64,000 bases of DNA from Carettochelys insculpta. Taxonomy: Eukaryota > Chordata > Testudines > Carettochelyidae. Below the pieces are notes generated by a model. It was not told where the DNA came from, made no database searches, and worked only from the letters and a program-made list of their open reading frames with translations. The stretch's first letter is position 1, and the number at the start of each line of letters is the position of its first letter. Positions 22,210 through 32,794 of this stretch are shown piece by piece. The stretch is from assembly GCF_033958435.1 (NCBI RefSeq), contig NC_134167.1:4918001-4982000 (forward strand), given 5' to 3'. A program made the position numbers and the translations under genes.

Positions 22210-24178
22210 AGCAGGGTGTGTGGAGAGTGGTTAATGGAGTAACTAACAGGCATTTTGGCTGTTACTCAGTTACCAGATTCCTCATTTTTTACCATCCCTG
22301 TTGCATACTGGACACCTAGTCTGGATCTTACAGAGAGCCAGTATAACCAAGGTATTAGGGACATTGAACTGCGAGGCAAGACATTTGGGTTATATTCCAT
22401 GTGCTCTCCTTGGGAGTGTGAAATGTTGGCTCTGTTTCCACGTGTGACTCTATTTCCGCTTCCACCTTGTCTGTTTAGATGGTGACCTCTCCAGGGCAGG
22501 AACTGTCTCTTACTATGTGTATGTAGGACTAATGTAATATAAATAATCAGAGCCACCAGGTGATGGGAATTGACCAGACCGAATGAAGAAGAGTATTCCT
22601 TTAGAGAGCTACAGAGTTTAACTCTGGCTTGGCCAAAGCTGTAGTACGTTTGCGGGTTTTTTTTTTTTTTTTTGGTTGACTCATCTCTTGTTCAATTATT
22701 GCTTCTGTTCCTGGTAGGAAACCCCGTGTTTTCTTGGCTAGCTTTCCCAGCTGTAGAAATTTCCCTATCCAGCTCTGCCAGTTCCATTTTAGATTGAAAT
22801 GACATGGTTTGCAATTCGGCTTTGATGTAACGGAGAAGAAAATCCCTATTGGAGGCATCAAGCTTTACAGCTGTAATGCTGTAATGTAAGCAAACTCCTT
22901 AACTCCATATGTGGTTCCTGCTTATTGGCCTTTCTTTGTCAGGAAATTGATCTATCCGCCAAGCTCCTTTTACCTCCATCTGTCCCTCCTTTTCTCTCTC
23001 TGTTTAGCCATCCCTGAGAATATCTTATCTGCCAAAGGAATTCAAACCAAGCATTTGAAAGAAGACTTCAATAGCAAGGGTGACACTGACCTGGCATTTC
23101 CAGACCATCACCGTGTTTGCTTTACTTGCATGTTCCTTGGTCTGTCCTTGCAAATCTAGAAGGCCGGGACTGTCTCACTGTGTGTGTTTTATAGCACCTC
23201 ACTCACTCCATGACCACAGTTACCAGAACACAGATAAATAGTATCTGTGCTCCCAGATGGGCCTCCTCACCTTGGTATCCAAGAGGCTTCTGTTACATAA
23301 TGAATAGTATGATGGTTGCCTCTCTCTCTCCTGCCACTGAGAAGCAGAAGACAACAAGGGGGTGAGGGAAAAGAGGCAAAGTGACGATCGAACATCACAC
23401 AGCAGGACTTAGGCAGGGGAAGAAATAGACTGGAGATTGCCTGGTTTTCTGTCTGCCATCCTAGCCGCTAGCCCAAGCAAAGACGAGCTTGGAAGAAAAG
23501 GAAGAAGGTTTATTTGCACCTTCCTGGGAGGCAAAGAAGCAGAGTGTTCCAGTCCATCCCTCATAGTCCCTAGTTCCCAGCACCACGGCCCTCCTTCCCC
23601 TTCCTTCTGGCCTGTTTTTTACCTGCCTTCTGCCCACCCTGTAGCTTAGAGCACCTGACAGCCTGGAGAAACTAGTGTGGGTGCCAGGAGCCTCTGGGCT
23701 CTTATTCCCTTTGTAAACCCCCAGTGGTTTATTTCAGTTTCACTGGCAAACTACAAAAACAACCCACCCCAGGCGCTTCCCCTGCATGCCAGTGCCTAGC
23801 ATTTCAGGGGCCTGCAAAGCCGGCAGTAATTATACAGTCTTGTAACAATGCTGGCAGCAGCATGGCCAAACAAGGAGATGACATTCACAGAGCACTCTGA
23901 ATTAGGCAGTGCTTAGAGTTCGTGGTGTCCCAGCACATCAGCTGCTGCTGCCCAGACAGCTCGCCAACGTATTCAGGCAGTGTCTTTGTAGGCCATCCTT
24001 ACTGTAATCACATGGTAATTAGGAGTCTGGGTGCAGTTACATGGACACCAACTTAAACGATGGGTCCAGCTCACCTCACCTTCCTTGGTGGAAGGGCCCT
24101 GAGCAAGAAAAGACCAATGAGGACTGTTACTCACAGTCCATGCAATGCAATGCTGATAGTGCAAGATGCGGAACACCA
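22210..24178. other. Intronic sequence, minor repeat traces
   Basis: The stretch 22390-22550 ends in a MIR-like 3' part (ATGGTGACCTCTCCAGGGCA then GAACTGTCTC). A 17-bp poly(T) run lies at 22657-22673. No exon is recognised. Confidence 0.45.
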
Positions 24179-24189
24179 TTGTAATTGTA

Positions 24190-24352
24190 TCAGAGGGGTA
24201 GCTGTGTTAGTCTGTATCCACAAAAACAACGAGAAATCCTGTGGCGCCTTATAGACAAACATTTTTTGGAGCATAAGCTTTTGTGAGCAAAGACCCACTT
24301 CGTCCGATGCATGTGGTCTTTGCCCACAAAAGCTTATGCTCCAAAAAATCTG
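24190..24352 (-). mobile_element. Fold-back Penelope-tail insertion with 11-bp TSD
   Basis: Flanked by TTGTAATTGTA (24179-24189) and TTGTAACTGTA (24353-24363), 10 of 11 matching. The left part is the full tail in antisense (CAGAGGGGTAGCTGTGTTAG to AGCTTTTGTGAGCAAAGACC). The right part is an opposed partial copy (GTCTTTGCCCACAAAAGCTT on). The inner arms, about 40 bp each, are nearly perfect inverted repeats around a loop containing TTCGTCCGATGCATG. Confidence 0.85.
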
Positions 24353-24363
24353 TTGTAACTGTA

Positions 24364-27140
24364 GAATGGTGTAACTACTGTTTTGCTACTCTCACTGTTT
24401 CCAGTGTAGCTACTACGGCCAAGGGTAATAGACACAGTTCGCGTGCAACTGGCTGGTTGTAATAATGCAGTGTTACCTGACAAAGGGTGATGCAGATCCA
24501 GGTTTTAGGGAATCCAAAGAACCAAACACAAGAGAGGATATTTTTGTGAGCAGTTCTTGGTGCTTCTGAAAACCTCCTTGGGTGACCCCTGATCTCTGTG
24601 AGAGAGGGAGATGGTCCTGCTCTTGTTTTTCTCAGCTGTTTAGGTTTGGGAGCTCACTGGAGCAGAGACTTTCTCTTGCTCTGTGCTGGCATGATAAGGG
24701 CGCCATTGTGGCTGAAGCCTCGAGGCACTGCTGCAGTACAAAAAATAACAACTGAGATGGGGCAGCTCTTGGCCAAATGGGTAGAGCTGTGAATTGAGTG
24801 GTACTAAGGGGAAACTGCCCTGGGCCCTGCCCCTTCTGGCCTTGGCCCCTCCCTTTCTGCGGCTGCAGAGCCAGGCCCCCCTCCTGCCATATCCCAGGAT
24901 CTGCGGTGGTTGTGGCCCCACTTTTGAAGCCCATCCGTAATGCTACTTCGTCACAGCGTATGTGGACCCAGACACTAATGGCATGAGCTGTGCGGCAGTG
25001 CAACAGCACAGCAATTGTTACTGCAACAGAGTTGGCCCCAGGCCTTACATAGGGGCTCTCTGATTCTCTGCGTACCATCCCTGGTGTTCCTGAGCAGGTC
25101 TGGGCAGAGGGGTGAGAGTGGTTTGAAATGAGGAGGGGGTTTTCTCCTGACGTTCTGGCTGGTGAAGCTCTGAAGCCTTCTGTTTGTCACCCCTGGGGCT
25201 GTGGGATGGCAGAACCCAGCCGCTCGGAACAAGCTGGACAGGCACGTCAGCCTCAGCCATGCTCAGAAGCCACATCTCTCTGAGATCAAGCAAACAGGAG
25301 CCACTGAGGCAGTGAGTTTCTGTGCTGGGAGGAGAAGGAGCGGGCGTGGAAGTGCCTGTCACCCACTCCCCTTAGTGGGTGTCCATGTCATCAGGCCTTT
25401 AAAGCGTAGTGGCCCCATCCTGCAAGGTGCTGGGTGCCCTCATCTCCCACTGGAGCTGAAGTGAGCTGGCTGCCCTCTGCACTTCTCTGAATTGAGCCTT
25501 TTTAGCCTGTTCCTCTCCTGGTTTAGGAACAAGCTTTGTAAACAGCTCAGAAATCCATCCCTCCACCCTCCTCCCCCAGCTGTAGTAGAAATAGCACATC
25601 TTTTTCACTTGCTGACTTCAATGAGTTTGGGATCAGGGCCTAAGCAAGGTGTGTCATGCATCCCTAGCAGCAGCCAGGCAGGGCGACTCCAGGACAGTGT
25701 CCAAGTGGACTGCAGAAAATGTGAACGTGCAGGAGAGATTTGATCTGTGTCCCTGCTTATGAGCATGGTTGCAAGAAGGCTGGTGTGAATTCCCCATGCA
25801 GCACCTGTTTTTTTGCTGTACGTGTAATGCATGGGGTGCCGGCTGGAATGAGTTCCTGACATTTCATGGGATCTTTTCTCCCAGTCCTTCCTGCTCCAAA
25901 CCAGCATCTCTTACTGACGGGCAAGTAGTGGCCTTTGGATCTGGGTTTCCCTGTGTTTGTTAGAGCTGGGTGAAAAGAATGATGGGGAAGCATTGGGACA
26001 TATTTACCCTTTTGTTTCCCAATCTGCCTGCATGTGAAAGGCTTTGTCTTACTCTGTCCCCCGGGAAAGCCTCCAGTTTCAGGGTACGAACCAGCCAGTG
26101 AGTCATGAGAGTCAAGAAGACTCTTGCCCTGTGGGCAAGATATTCTGCAATTCTCCACTGGGATTTCTCACTCTGACACAGCTAGCGCTGGTCAGTGGCA
26201 GAGCCAGGTCTGATCTGCTATGGCAACTGTTACGTTCCAATGAGAAGCCACGTGACATTTGCACGGGTCTGCTTGGATTTGGTATTCTGATTTTCTCTCC
26301 GCGTGTCTGGAGCCCTGTCATTTCTTCACTCTAAATCCAGCCTGATGAAAGTGGAACTAGCTCAGGCTTTGAACTGAGTCACCCAACCTTTGGCAAGATC
26401 CTGAAAAACACCTCCTCCACCCCCAGCCTCCAGACAACCAGCTCATTCTCCCATCAGGAAATCTTACCAAGAGGAGAGGAATTTTGCAAGGTTACTGTGG
26501 TCAGCACGGTAGTAGTCAGCAAATAGATTGCAGAACCTCCCTGCTCTTGAAGTGGAGTTTGTGCTTGCTTTGAAGCCTGATTCTTGCTTCTCAGCATTTG
26601 TCTTTAGTGTAAAGAGAGCTGGTGTTCTAACTCAAGTGTTGCCCCTAACCACAGCCTCACAGAAACCTCTTGAGCCGGCTTGCACTTTTCACTCAAGCTG
26701 GCGAGTCTAAGGGTGGCCAATTGATCCTCCTTGTCTTCTGGGCGGGAGCTATGTTCAAAACCTTACCCTGGTCTGTGCTACGAAGTGAGGTTGATGTAGG
26801 ATGCCTTGCGTCAGCTTATCTGCGTGTGTGCGTTGGCACTCGAGTTTGTCTCCCTATGAGAAGCGCCCAGTTACAGTGATGCAGTAACACCACCCCCCTG
26901 AATGGTGTTGAGATACATTGGTAGACGCTGCATGAATGTGATCGATGATGGAATGAGATCATATACGTTAACATATTGCTGCCAGGCTCCGGCTATTACT
27001 CTCCTTCAGGTCTTCTCGCTTTCTAATACTTTCTTTTCTGTTTCTCTCTGTTTGAAACCCACGGTATTTACTCCTTGGCAGGGAGGGGAAAATGGGGAGA
27101 CCAACTGAACCCTGTTCTCTCTCTTGTGTTTTGTAACCAG
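24364..27140. other. Intronic sequence upstream of the first GFRA2 exon
   Basis: No exon or intact repeat is recognised. The last 60 bp before 27141 are pyrimidine-rich (CTGTTCTCTCTCTTGTGTTT), as expected for a splice acceptor. Confidence 0.45.
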
Positions 27141-27250
27141 GTCAAGACTGGCAGATTTTCACACAAATTGTCAAGTTTCTTCCCAGTCACTGACGAGCTG
27201 CCCAGGGGATAATTACCAGGCGTGTCTGGGCTCCTACGCAGGGATGATAG
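27141..27250 (+). CDS. GFRA2: GFRA2 exon encoding start of third cysteine-rich domain
   Basis: This 110-bp exon encodes SRLADFHTNC, then a CPGDNYQACLGSYAGMI string, part of the third cysteine-rich domain of GFR alpha 2. Three cysteines are visible. The acceptor is GTAACCAG with a pyrimidine tract, and the donor is GTGAGT. Its first base completes an arginine codon (phase 2 entry), and its last base starts a glycine codon finished at 28618-28619. The ACLGSYAGMIG run is a strong family marker; the paralogue GFRA1 is similar here, but the following exons favour GFRA2. The frame stays open past the donor to 27351, so retention of the intron would add about 33 residues before a stop. Confidence 0.92.
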
Positions 27251-27534
27251 GTGAGTCTGTCTTGTTCATCCCGCAGAGCCCAGCAGGGTTGCCTTTCGCA
27301 ATCAGTGTCCAGGCTGGGGAGGAGGGACTGGTTTGTGGATCTTGGCTTTAGGAACAGAATAGCTGAGTGCTGGGAAGAACTGGTGGATGCAGGTGTCAGG
27401 TGCCTAGTGAGGCAGCAACAAGAATGACCACTTGTGTCTGCAAGAACCTTCCTTTTCACTCACAAGAGCAAAGGTGCCAAACCTGTTTGAGCATCTGCTG
27501 GGAGGTGGGGTTGTAGGGAAATGCTGTGGCACAG

Positions 27535-27620
27535 AGGATGGGACGCAGGCTGGAGAGCTGGGTTTTATTCCTAGCTTTACCTACTGCGTGGCCTTGGGTA
27601 AGTCTCTGGTCTCTGCTAAA
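27535..27620 (+). repeat. MIR-like CORE-SINE fragment
   Basis: GAGCTGGGTTTTATTCCTAG then GTGGCCTTGGGTAAGTCTCT is the tRNA-to-core part of MIR, in the intron following the first exon here. Confidence 0.7.
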
Positions 27621-28377
27621 GGGAGATATTGAGGCTGGTCTCGCTATGAAGAGCCAGCCCTGTTACTAAAGTGGGATGTATTATTCCTGGAGACAACTCT
27701 GGTTCTGGAGGTGCATAGGGGAGAAAAGGGCTGAAGACGGCCGAGGTGCTGGGCATGCTCAACCCATGCTGGCTGGCGTTCCCCAAGAAGGGCGCTCTCT
27801 AGGTCTTTGGCAGTGGGATAGATATTAAGGTGCAGGCTGCAGGAGGCAGAGCTGTGAGTTTCAGGGCTAACAGATCCAGCCACCTTGTCAGTCCAGCTTA
27901 GTTTCACTCTTCAGCCCAGGCGGGTTTTGTGCCTCTTGGCTTCTCTCTGAGCTGGTGCTCATCTCTCACCCTGTAGCACTGCCAGGGGCTGCAGAGTGTT
28001 CTAATGATCCTGAAGCCAGGAGTTAAAGGCATCCTGACACTGGAAACACAGAGGGAACGATGGGTAGGCCAGGTCCCCTGAGAAGCTGTCAGGGCTGTTC
28101 TGCTCATCCAGCCTGGAGAGGCAGGGGCAAGCTCAGCAGGCAAGTGGCGTTCTCACAGAGAGAAGGAAGGAGCAGGGCACCAGGACTGCTCAGAGGGACT
28201 GGGAACCGCGTGTCTGCTGAGCCAAGATGAAACCTGGGGCTAGTTATGGGAAATGGAGCCTCTCACCCATTGTCGGTTGCTACCCTCGTCTCTCAGCAAG
28301 TTGCCTGCTTCCGCTTCTCTTCGCTGCTGTGGATCACTCCGGAGCTGGTTCTGGAGCGAGAAGCCAGAGGGGAAGCC

Positions 28378-28391
28378 CGTGTGTGTGTGTA

Positions 28392-28433
<42 letters not shown>
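28378..28433 (+). repeat. (GT)n-(GA)n compound microsatellite
   Basis: About 22 bp of GT repeats with one ATGT break are followed by about 33 bp of uninterrupted GA. It lies 185 bp upstream of a GFRA2 exon and is expected to vary in length between individuals. Several short overlapping open frames here are artefacts of the repeat. Confidence 0.95.
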
Positions 28434-28435
<2 letters not shown>

Positions 28436-28617
28436 ATTCAGGTTGGGGATAGCTGGGGGCAGCACCAGGCCACCTGCAGTTCCCTTACAATCTGCCTGGA
28501 TCATGGGGAGCCCCCAGGCATGGAAGATAAGAACCCACATGGTGCAAAGCCCACCCTGTGTTTCTCTGTTAGACTTTGCTCCCCTGGCACCTGATTCTTT
28601 CTCTTCTTCCTGAGCAG

Positions 28618-28758
28618 GGTTTGATATGACACCCAACTACATCAACTCGAGCATCGTCAGCATCACGGTGTCGCCCTGGTGCTCCTGCAAAGGGAGTGGC
28701 AACATGGAAGAGGAGTGTGAGAAGTTCCTGAGAGACTTCACGGAAAATCTATGTCTCC
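28618..28758 (+). CDS. GFRA2: GFRA2 exon, core of third cysteine-rich domain
   Basis: This 141-bp exon starts by completing a glycine (GG), then reads FDMTPNYINSS, a VSPWCSCKGSGNMEEEC string and FLRDFTENLCLR. Four cysteines are present. NSS is a potential N-glycosylation site. The acceptor is TTCCTGAGCAG and the donor GTAAGG. Length matches what I recall for the human exon (48 residues here). The WCSCKGSGNMEEEC motif favours GFRA2 over GFRA1, which has a differently worded segment. ENLC replaces the ENPC I recall from human. The frame remains open past the donor to a stop at about 29166, so intron retention would give a long alternative tail. Confidence 0.95.
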
Positions 28759-29366
28759 GTAAGGCATCACCCTTCTCCCTTTCTCTATTTGGAAGGGCTT
28801 TAGCCTGTCCCAGGGAGCAGGGCAGGAACTCTGGCTATGGAGGAACCAGTTGTTCCAGTCCCAGCTTCTCCCAGCAGGAGAGGCAGTGGGAAGCGGTGTA
28901 TGAGAGAGAGCCACTGTGGGAACACTCGTTTTGGTGTCGGGGGAGCTCAGAAGTCCTGTATTGGAAGCTGCTCCCAGCAGTCAGTGTGCTGTGTGACATG
29001 CCTGACAGGTGTCAGTTTAGGACTGGCTTCATCTGCCAATGTTCCATACCCGAGGCTCTCCAGAGAGTTGCCGCTCTCAAGTGTGTGCGTCTTTCTTGTC
29101 GTGTGGCAAAAGGGCAGCCAGGGTTTGGACTGAGATTTGCCAGAACTCATTTCGCTCATGAGTGCTAGAGACATGAGTCCAGAGCTAGGTAACACGTGCT
29201 GTTGCCTTGCCTCAACCATTCTCCACCTCATCATGCAGCTCAATTAAGGGCAACAGGCCATTGATACGCTACATAGAGCCAGGTCTATTTCCGCACACGT
29301 GCTCTTCTCCTTCCTGTACCCTCAAGTCCCAAGCCGTGTATTCATTCCAAGTATAATTTCTTCCAG

Positions 29367-29541
29367 CAGTGTTTCCTCTAAACTTCTTCCATCCATGTGT
29401 GGAATAAATTGTATGTACGCCAATGCGTGTGCATCACCAGTAGAAACAAAAACTTAACTGTGGGTGTTCTGCCAATCAGCTGGGTGGCGTTTGAATCCCT
29501 CCTGAGCAGCTGCCCAAGCACACAGCTGACGGGGAACATTG
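29367..29541 (+). mobile_element. hAT-like MITE, family A
   Basis: Starts CAGTGTTTCCTCTAA and ends GGGGAACATTG, so the ends are inverted repeats of CAATGTTCCCC type. Flanks TCTTCCAG (29359-29366) and CTTTCCAG (29542-29549) match at 6 of 8. Internal words GTGGAATAAATTGT, AGTAGAAAC and GCCAATCAGCTGG are shared with the other copies. Confidence 0.75.
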
Positions 29542-30612
29542 CTTTCCAGTGCTATGAACTCTAAGTTCCCTGGCTGTGTTCAATTTCAGTGTTTCTTACC
29601 GGTACTGCCACCCCCAGACCTCCTGAGCCAGGGACCCCAAAATCATGAAACAAGCATAATGCTCATGAGAGTAACCACCGTGCGCACACACTGCTGAGGC
29701 TTTTGTTCGTTGCCTTCTAGTTTCAGAGCCTTTAAGGTATGCTTGGGTCATGTTTCCCAGCTTGTCTCTGTAACCTGCTGTGACGGACGCTATAGATACA
29801 CGAAACATTCCAAGGCTACTGCACTGATTTTATAAATGTTACATGCACCTTTATGGGCTGACTAGTGATTGTCACACCCGGAGGCTACAGTCTTAGCTTT
29901 CATTTGTGAAAGGTGTGAGATTCTCATGTAGCCATTTATTTTAAACTCTGGGTTTTAAATAAAACATCAGTGATGATGAAACTCACAGTCGAATCATGCA
30001 CCTTGGCAATGCTGCCTGTCTGTTCTGTCTCTTGCTCATTTGGCATTTCTCCTGCGTCTGCTCTGAGCAATAGGGGGCAGGCACAAAGAGGAAAAGATTA
30101 AGGTGTGTAGGAGAGAGGGACAGCACCTTGAACACTGGGGCTCTGAACCATGTGGCTGGCATCTGAGCTCTTGCAGCTTTCTGGCTCCACTGCATCGACT
30201 TGAAAGCCCTGTCTTGAGGAGCTGGAAATCTCTGCCTCTCATGTGCTTTACCTGTGACACACAGGGGGCTGATGAGGATGATCAGCTGGCAAAGGGAGCA
30301 GGGGTACTGAGTTTGGAAGACGAGGGTGGGTGTAGCAAAGGGCAAGGAGGGATGAAGGAGGAGAGGTAGGTAGAGGAGGTGGGGGTGATGAGGAAGGAAG
30401 ATAGGGGGAGGCTAGAGATGAGAATGGAAGATCCTCTGCCCAGAGGTATGTTTTTAGTTCTGCTTTCCCGCATCTCCCACCCTAATGCTTTCTTCTTTTC
30501 TCTGCGTTCCATTAAACACAGCCAAAACTTTTCTCTTGCTATTGGGTAGAATAGCATCAAGCTCAGCTGCCCCCTTGAAACAGGCAGAGCCTCATGTGTA
30601 TGCGTGTGAGAG

Positions 30613-31112
30613 AGAGACAAGGAAAGGACTTTTTCTCTACGTAAAAGAATAAACGCACACAAATCAGACATCAGAAATGGCAATATACAAAAACCCGCAG
30701 GAGAGCACTTCAACCTCCCGGGCCACACAGTAGCAGACTTAAAAGTAGCTATCCTACAGCAAAAAAATTTCAAGACGAGACTCCAAAGAGAAATTGCTGA
30801 GCTACAATTCATCTGCAAATTCGACGCCCTCAGCTCAGGCTTAAACAAAGACTGTGAATGGCTGGCTAAACAGAAAAGCAGCTTCTCCTCCCTTGGTGTT
30901 CACACCTCCAGATCAACTGCTGGTAGTAAGCCTCACCCTTGCTGACTGAGCTAATCTTGTTATCCCCACCCTTGCTCTGGCTTATTTATACTTGGCCCTG
31001 CAGATTTCCAAGACCAGCATCTGATGAAGTGAGTCTGTGCTCACGAAAGCTCATGCTCAAAACTTTTCTGTTAGTCTATAAGGTGCCACAGGACCCTTCG
31101 TTGCTGTTAAGA
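30613..31112 (+). mobile_element. Penelope-like element, 5'-truncated, with GIY-YIG frame
   Basis: An uninterrupted frame of about 111 codons ends at TGA 30943-30945. It begins in the GIY-YIG helix (SLRKRINAHKSDI) and continues with HFNLPGHTVADLK, LQREIAELQF and FDALSSGLN, matching the order in the 5.8-6.2 kb copy. There is no ATG, so it escapes simple ORF scans. A 3' tail follows, with TCTGATGAAGTGAG and GTTAGTCTATAAGGTGCCAC, linking the short tail-only insertions elsewhere in the window to Penelope-like elements. It is in the intron between the second and third exons here. The YIG core itself is missing. Confidence 0.85.
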
Positions 31113-32249
31113 AAAGAAGAGTAACTGTTGGAGCAGCAGAACTGCCAGCCGCAGTCTCTGCATGGGAGATCCATGGAGCTGGGGAGAAATCCAGGACCCT
31201 CCCAGTCCCAGCAGGAGAGGCGTGAGAAGTGTTAATGCTCAGCGCAGAGAGTGTTTGTTAGTACTGTGTCAAGCCAGGGGGGTGTTGTAGCACCCTGACC
31301 CTTGCTGCCTTTCTTGGGCTTGGGGGCATGGGGAACACTTGAGAGGTGAGAGCTCACAAAGTACCCCCTCGGTGGTGGGACTTAGTGATGTCTGAGAAAT
31401 GGGTGTGGGGCTGGGGATGAAGGAGAGAAACACACTTTCGTCCGTGGGCCAGTGTCACAGCTACCTCAGTGTGTGACAGGCTGGGTCCCAAAGCAAGGTG
31501 GTCAGGGCAGAAAGGAGGCCTGGCGGGAGCAGAGGTGCCAAGTGTGGGGATTTGGGGGGTGAGGGGGAGCGGCAGCACTGGCCAATTGCCCCTGCCTGTT
31601 CCCCTCCCTCCATCCCTTCCTTCCCATGACCCTACCCCTGGAAGTGGTGTGGTGCTGATGGTGCACGTTGGGAAGGCTGGCACATGTGACTCCCTGTGCC
31701 TGTGGGAGGGAGGGTGCAGTACTAAAGGGACCGAGAGGAGCAGGAAGCGGGAAGGAGGACGTGGGGAGGAGAGAGTGAGTGTGTGAGAGAGGCAGTGGGA
31801 GGCAGAGAAAGGAGAATGAATGAGAGATGACAGCCTGACAGGAAGAGAAATGACTTGCTCCATGCCTGCTCACGCCCCCTCCCCTGCCATCCTACCCTCA
31901 GCTGGTGACTCCCGGTTTTCTCCTCTGCTGCATGCTGCTCAAAGTGCGGAACGCAACCAAAGCGTGACGGCTTTGGCTTCCGCAGCTGTCTGGAAGCGAG
32001 CAGCCCTCTCCTGAAAAGGAGGCCGTCTGGTCAGCCCGATAGAGCTCCAGCAACTGTCTCCTCACGTGGTTCCCAGGCGTGAGAGTCTGGATAGGGAGTG
32101 TTGGTTATCTTCTTCGCTCATTATCTAAGCCAATCTCCAATGATCATAAAGCTTGCCAGAACCAGCTGGGAGCCACCCTAGAACACAGCAAGCAACATTT
32201 GTCATGGCTAGAGCCCATTGTGGGTTCTAATCCGTGCTCAGGGAAAGGA

Positions 32250-32490
32250 TTGTGGTCTAGTGATTAGCACAGTCGCTTGCAGGCCAGGAGTCCTGGGATC
32301 CATTCCTAGAATAAGGAATTAATACTGGGTAGTGGTTGGTAGAAGACTGCCATGTCCACCATGCTTCTGATGCAGTCTCTACAGCCAACATACTGTATGG
32401 CCTCAGGCAAGTTGCATCCCCTCTAGGTACCTTGGTTCCCCCATCTGTAAATGGGGATGATGCTGGGAGATTTTGTGAGCATTAATCCAT
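32250..32490 (+). repeat. MIR-like CORE-SINE
   Basis: A tRNA-like head (GTGGTCTAGTGATTAGCACA, with GGGATCCATTCC as B-box-like word), a central interruption of about 75 bp, then CTCAGGCAAGTTGCATCCCC and CCCATCTGTAAATGGGGATG. It ends about 130 bp before a GFRA2 exon. Confidence 0.75.
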
Positions 32491-32618
32491 TTCTAATGTT
32501 TGTGAAGTTTTGTCAGCTCCATGGGGGGAAGCACAGCATGATCAGTATTGCCATATGTCCTGGGCATGGTCTGCATTGGTGTTGTGGGTAAAACCCCTGT
32601 CTGTCCTCTCACCCTCAG

Positions 32619-32794
32619 GAAATGCCATTCAGGCCTTTGGCAACGGCACGAATGTCACGCAGTCCCCCAAAATCCCCTCGCCGCCTGTCACCCTGCCCCC
32701 CAAGTCAGAAAAGAGCCCTGCTTTGCCTGATGACATCAATGACAGCAACACCATCTATGACACCAGCGTGATCACAACTTGCACCTCTGTTCAG
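32619..32794 (+). CDS. GFRA2: GFRA2 exon encoding variable linker
   Basis: This 176-bp exon completes an arginine codon (C from 28758 plus GA) and reads NAIQAFGNGTNVTQSPK, a proline-rich variable stretch (PPVTLPPKSEKSPALPDD), then SVITTCTSVQ. It joins the third cysteine-rich domain to the C-terminus. NGT and NVT are two closely spaced potential N-glycosylation sites. The acceptor is CTCACCCTCAG and the donor GTAGGC; the exon ends in phase 0 at CAG. It encodes 58 whole codons, one more than I recall for human, with the difference in the loosely conserved middle. Failure to splice here would give a stop after four or five residues (near 32810), predicting a form without the GPI anchor. Confidence 0.95.

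Noticed and set aside
27141..27250. Assignment to GFRA1 instead of GFRA2
   Set aside because: This exon alone is ambiguous, but the next exons (WCSCKGSGNMEEEC, then NAIQAFGNGTNV and the 18-codon exon) agree better with GFRA2 as I recall it.
28227..28613. 128-codon frame upstream of a GFRA2 exon
   Set aside because: It runs through the GT/GA microsatellite (Arg-Glu repeats) and is not in frame with the exon junction.
30282..30848. 188-codon reverse-strand frame
   Set aside because: Its upstream part is antisense to the Penelope-like element, and the rest is serine/leucine-rich low-complexity intron sequence.
31354..31863. 169-codon reverse frame and overlapping partners
   Set aside because: Purine-rich biased strand composition explains the open frames on both strands. 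There are no recognisable motifs.
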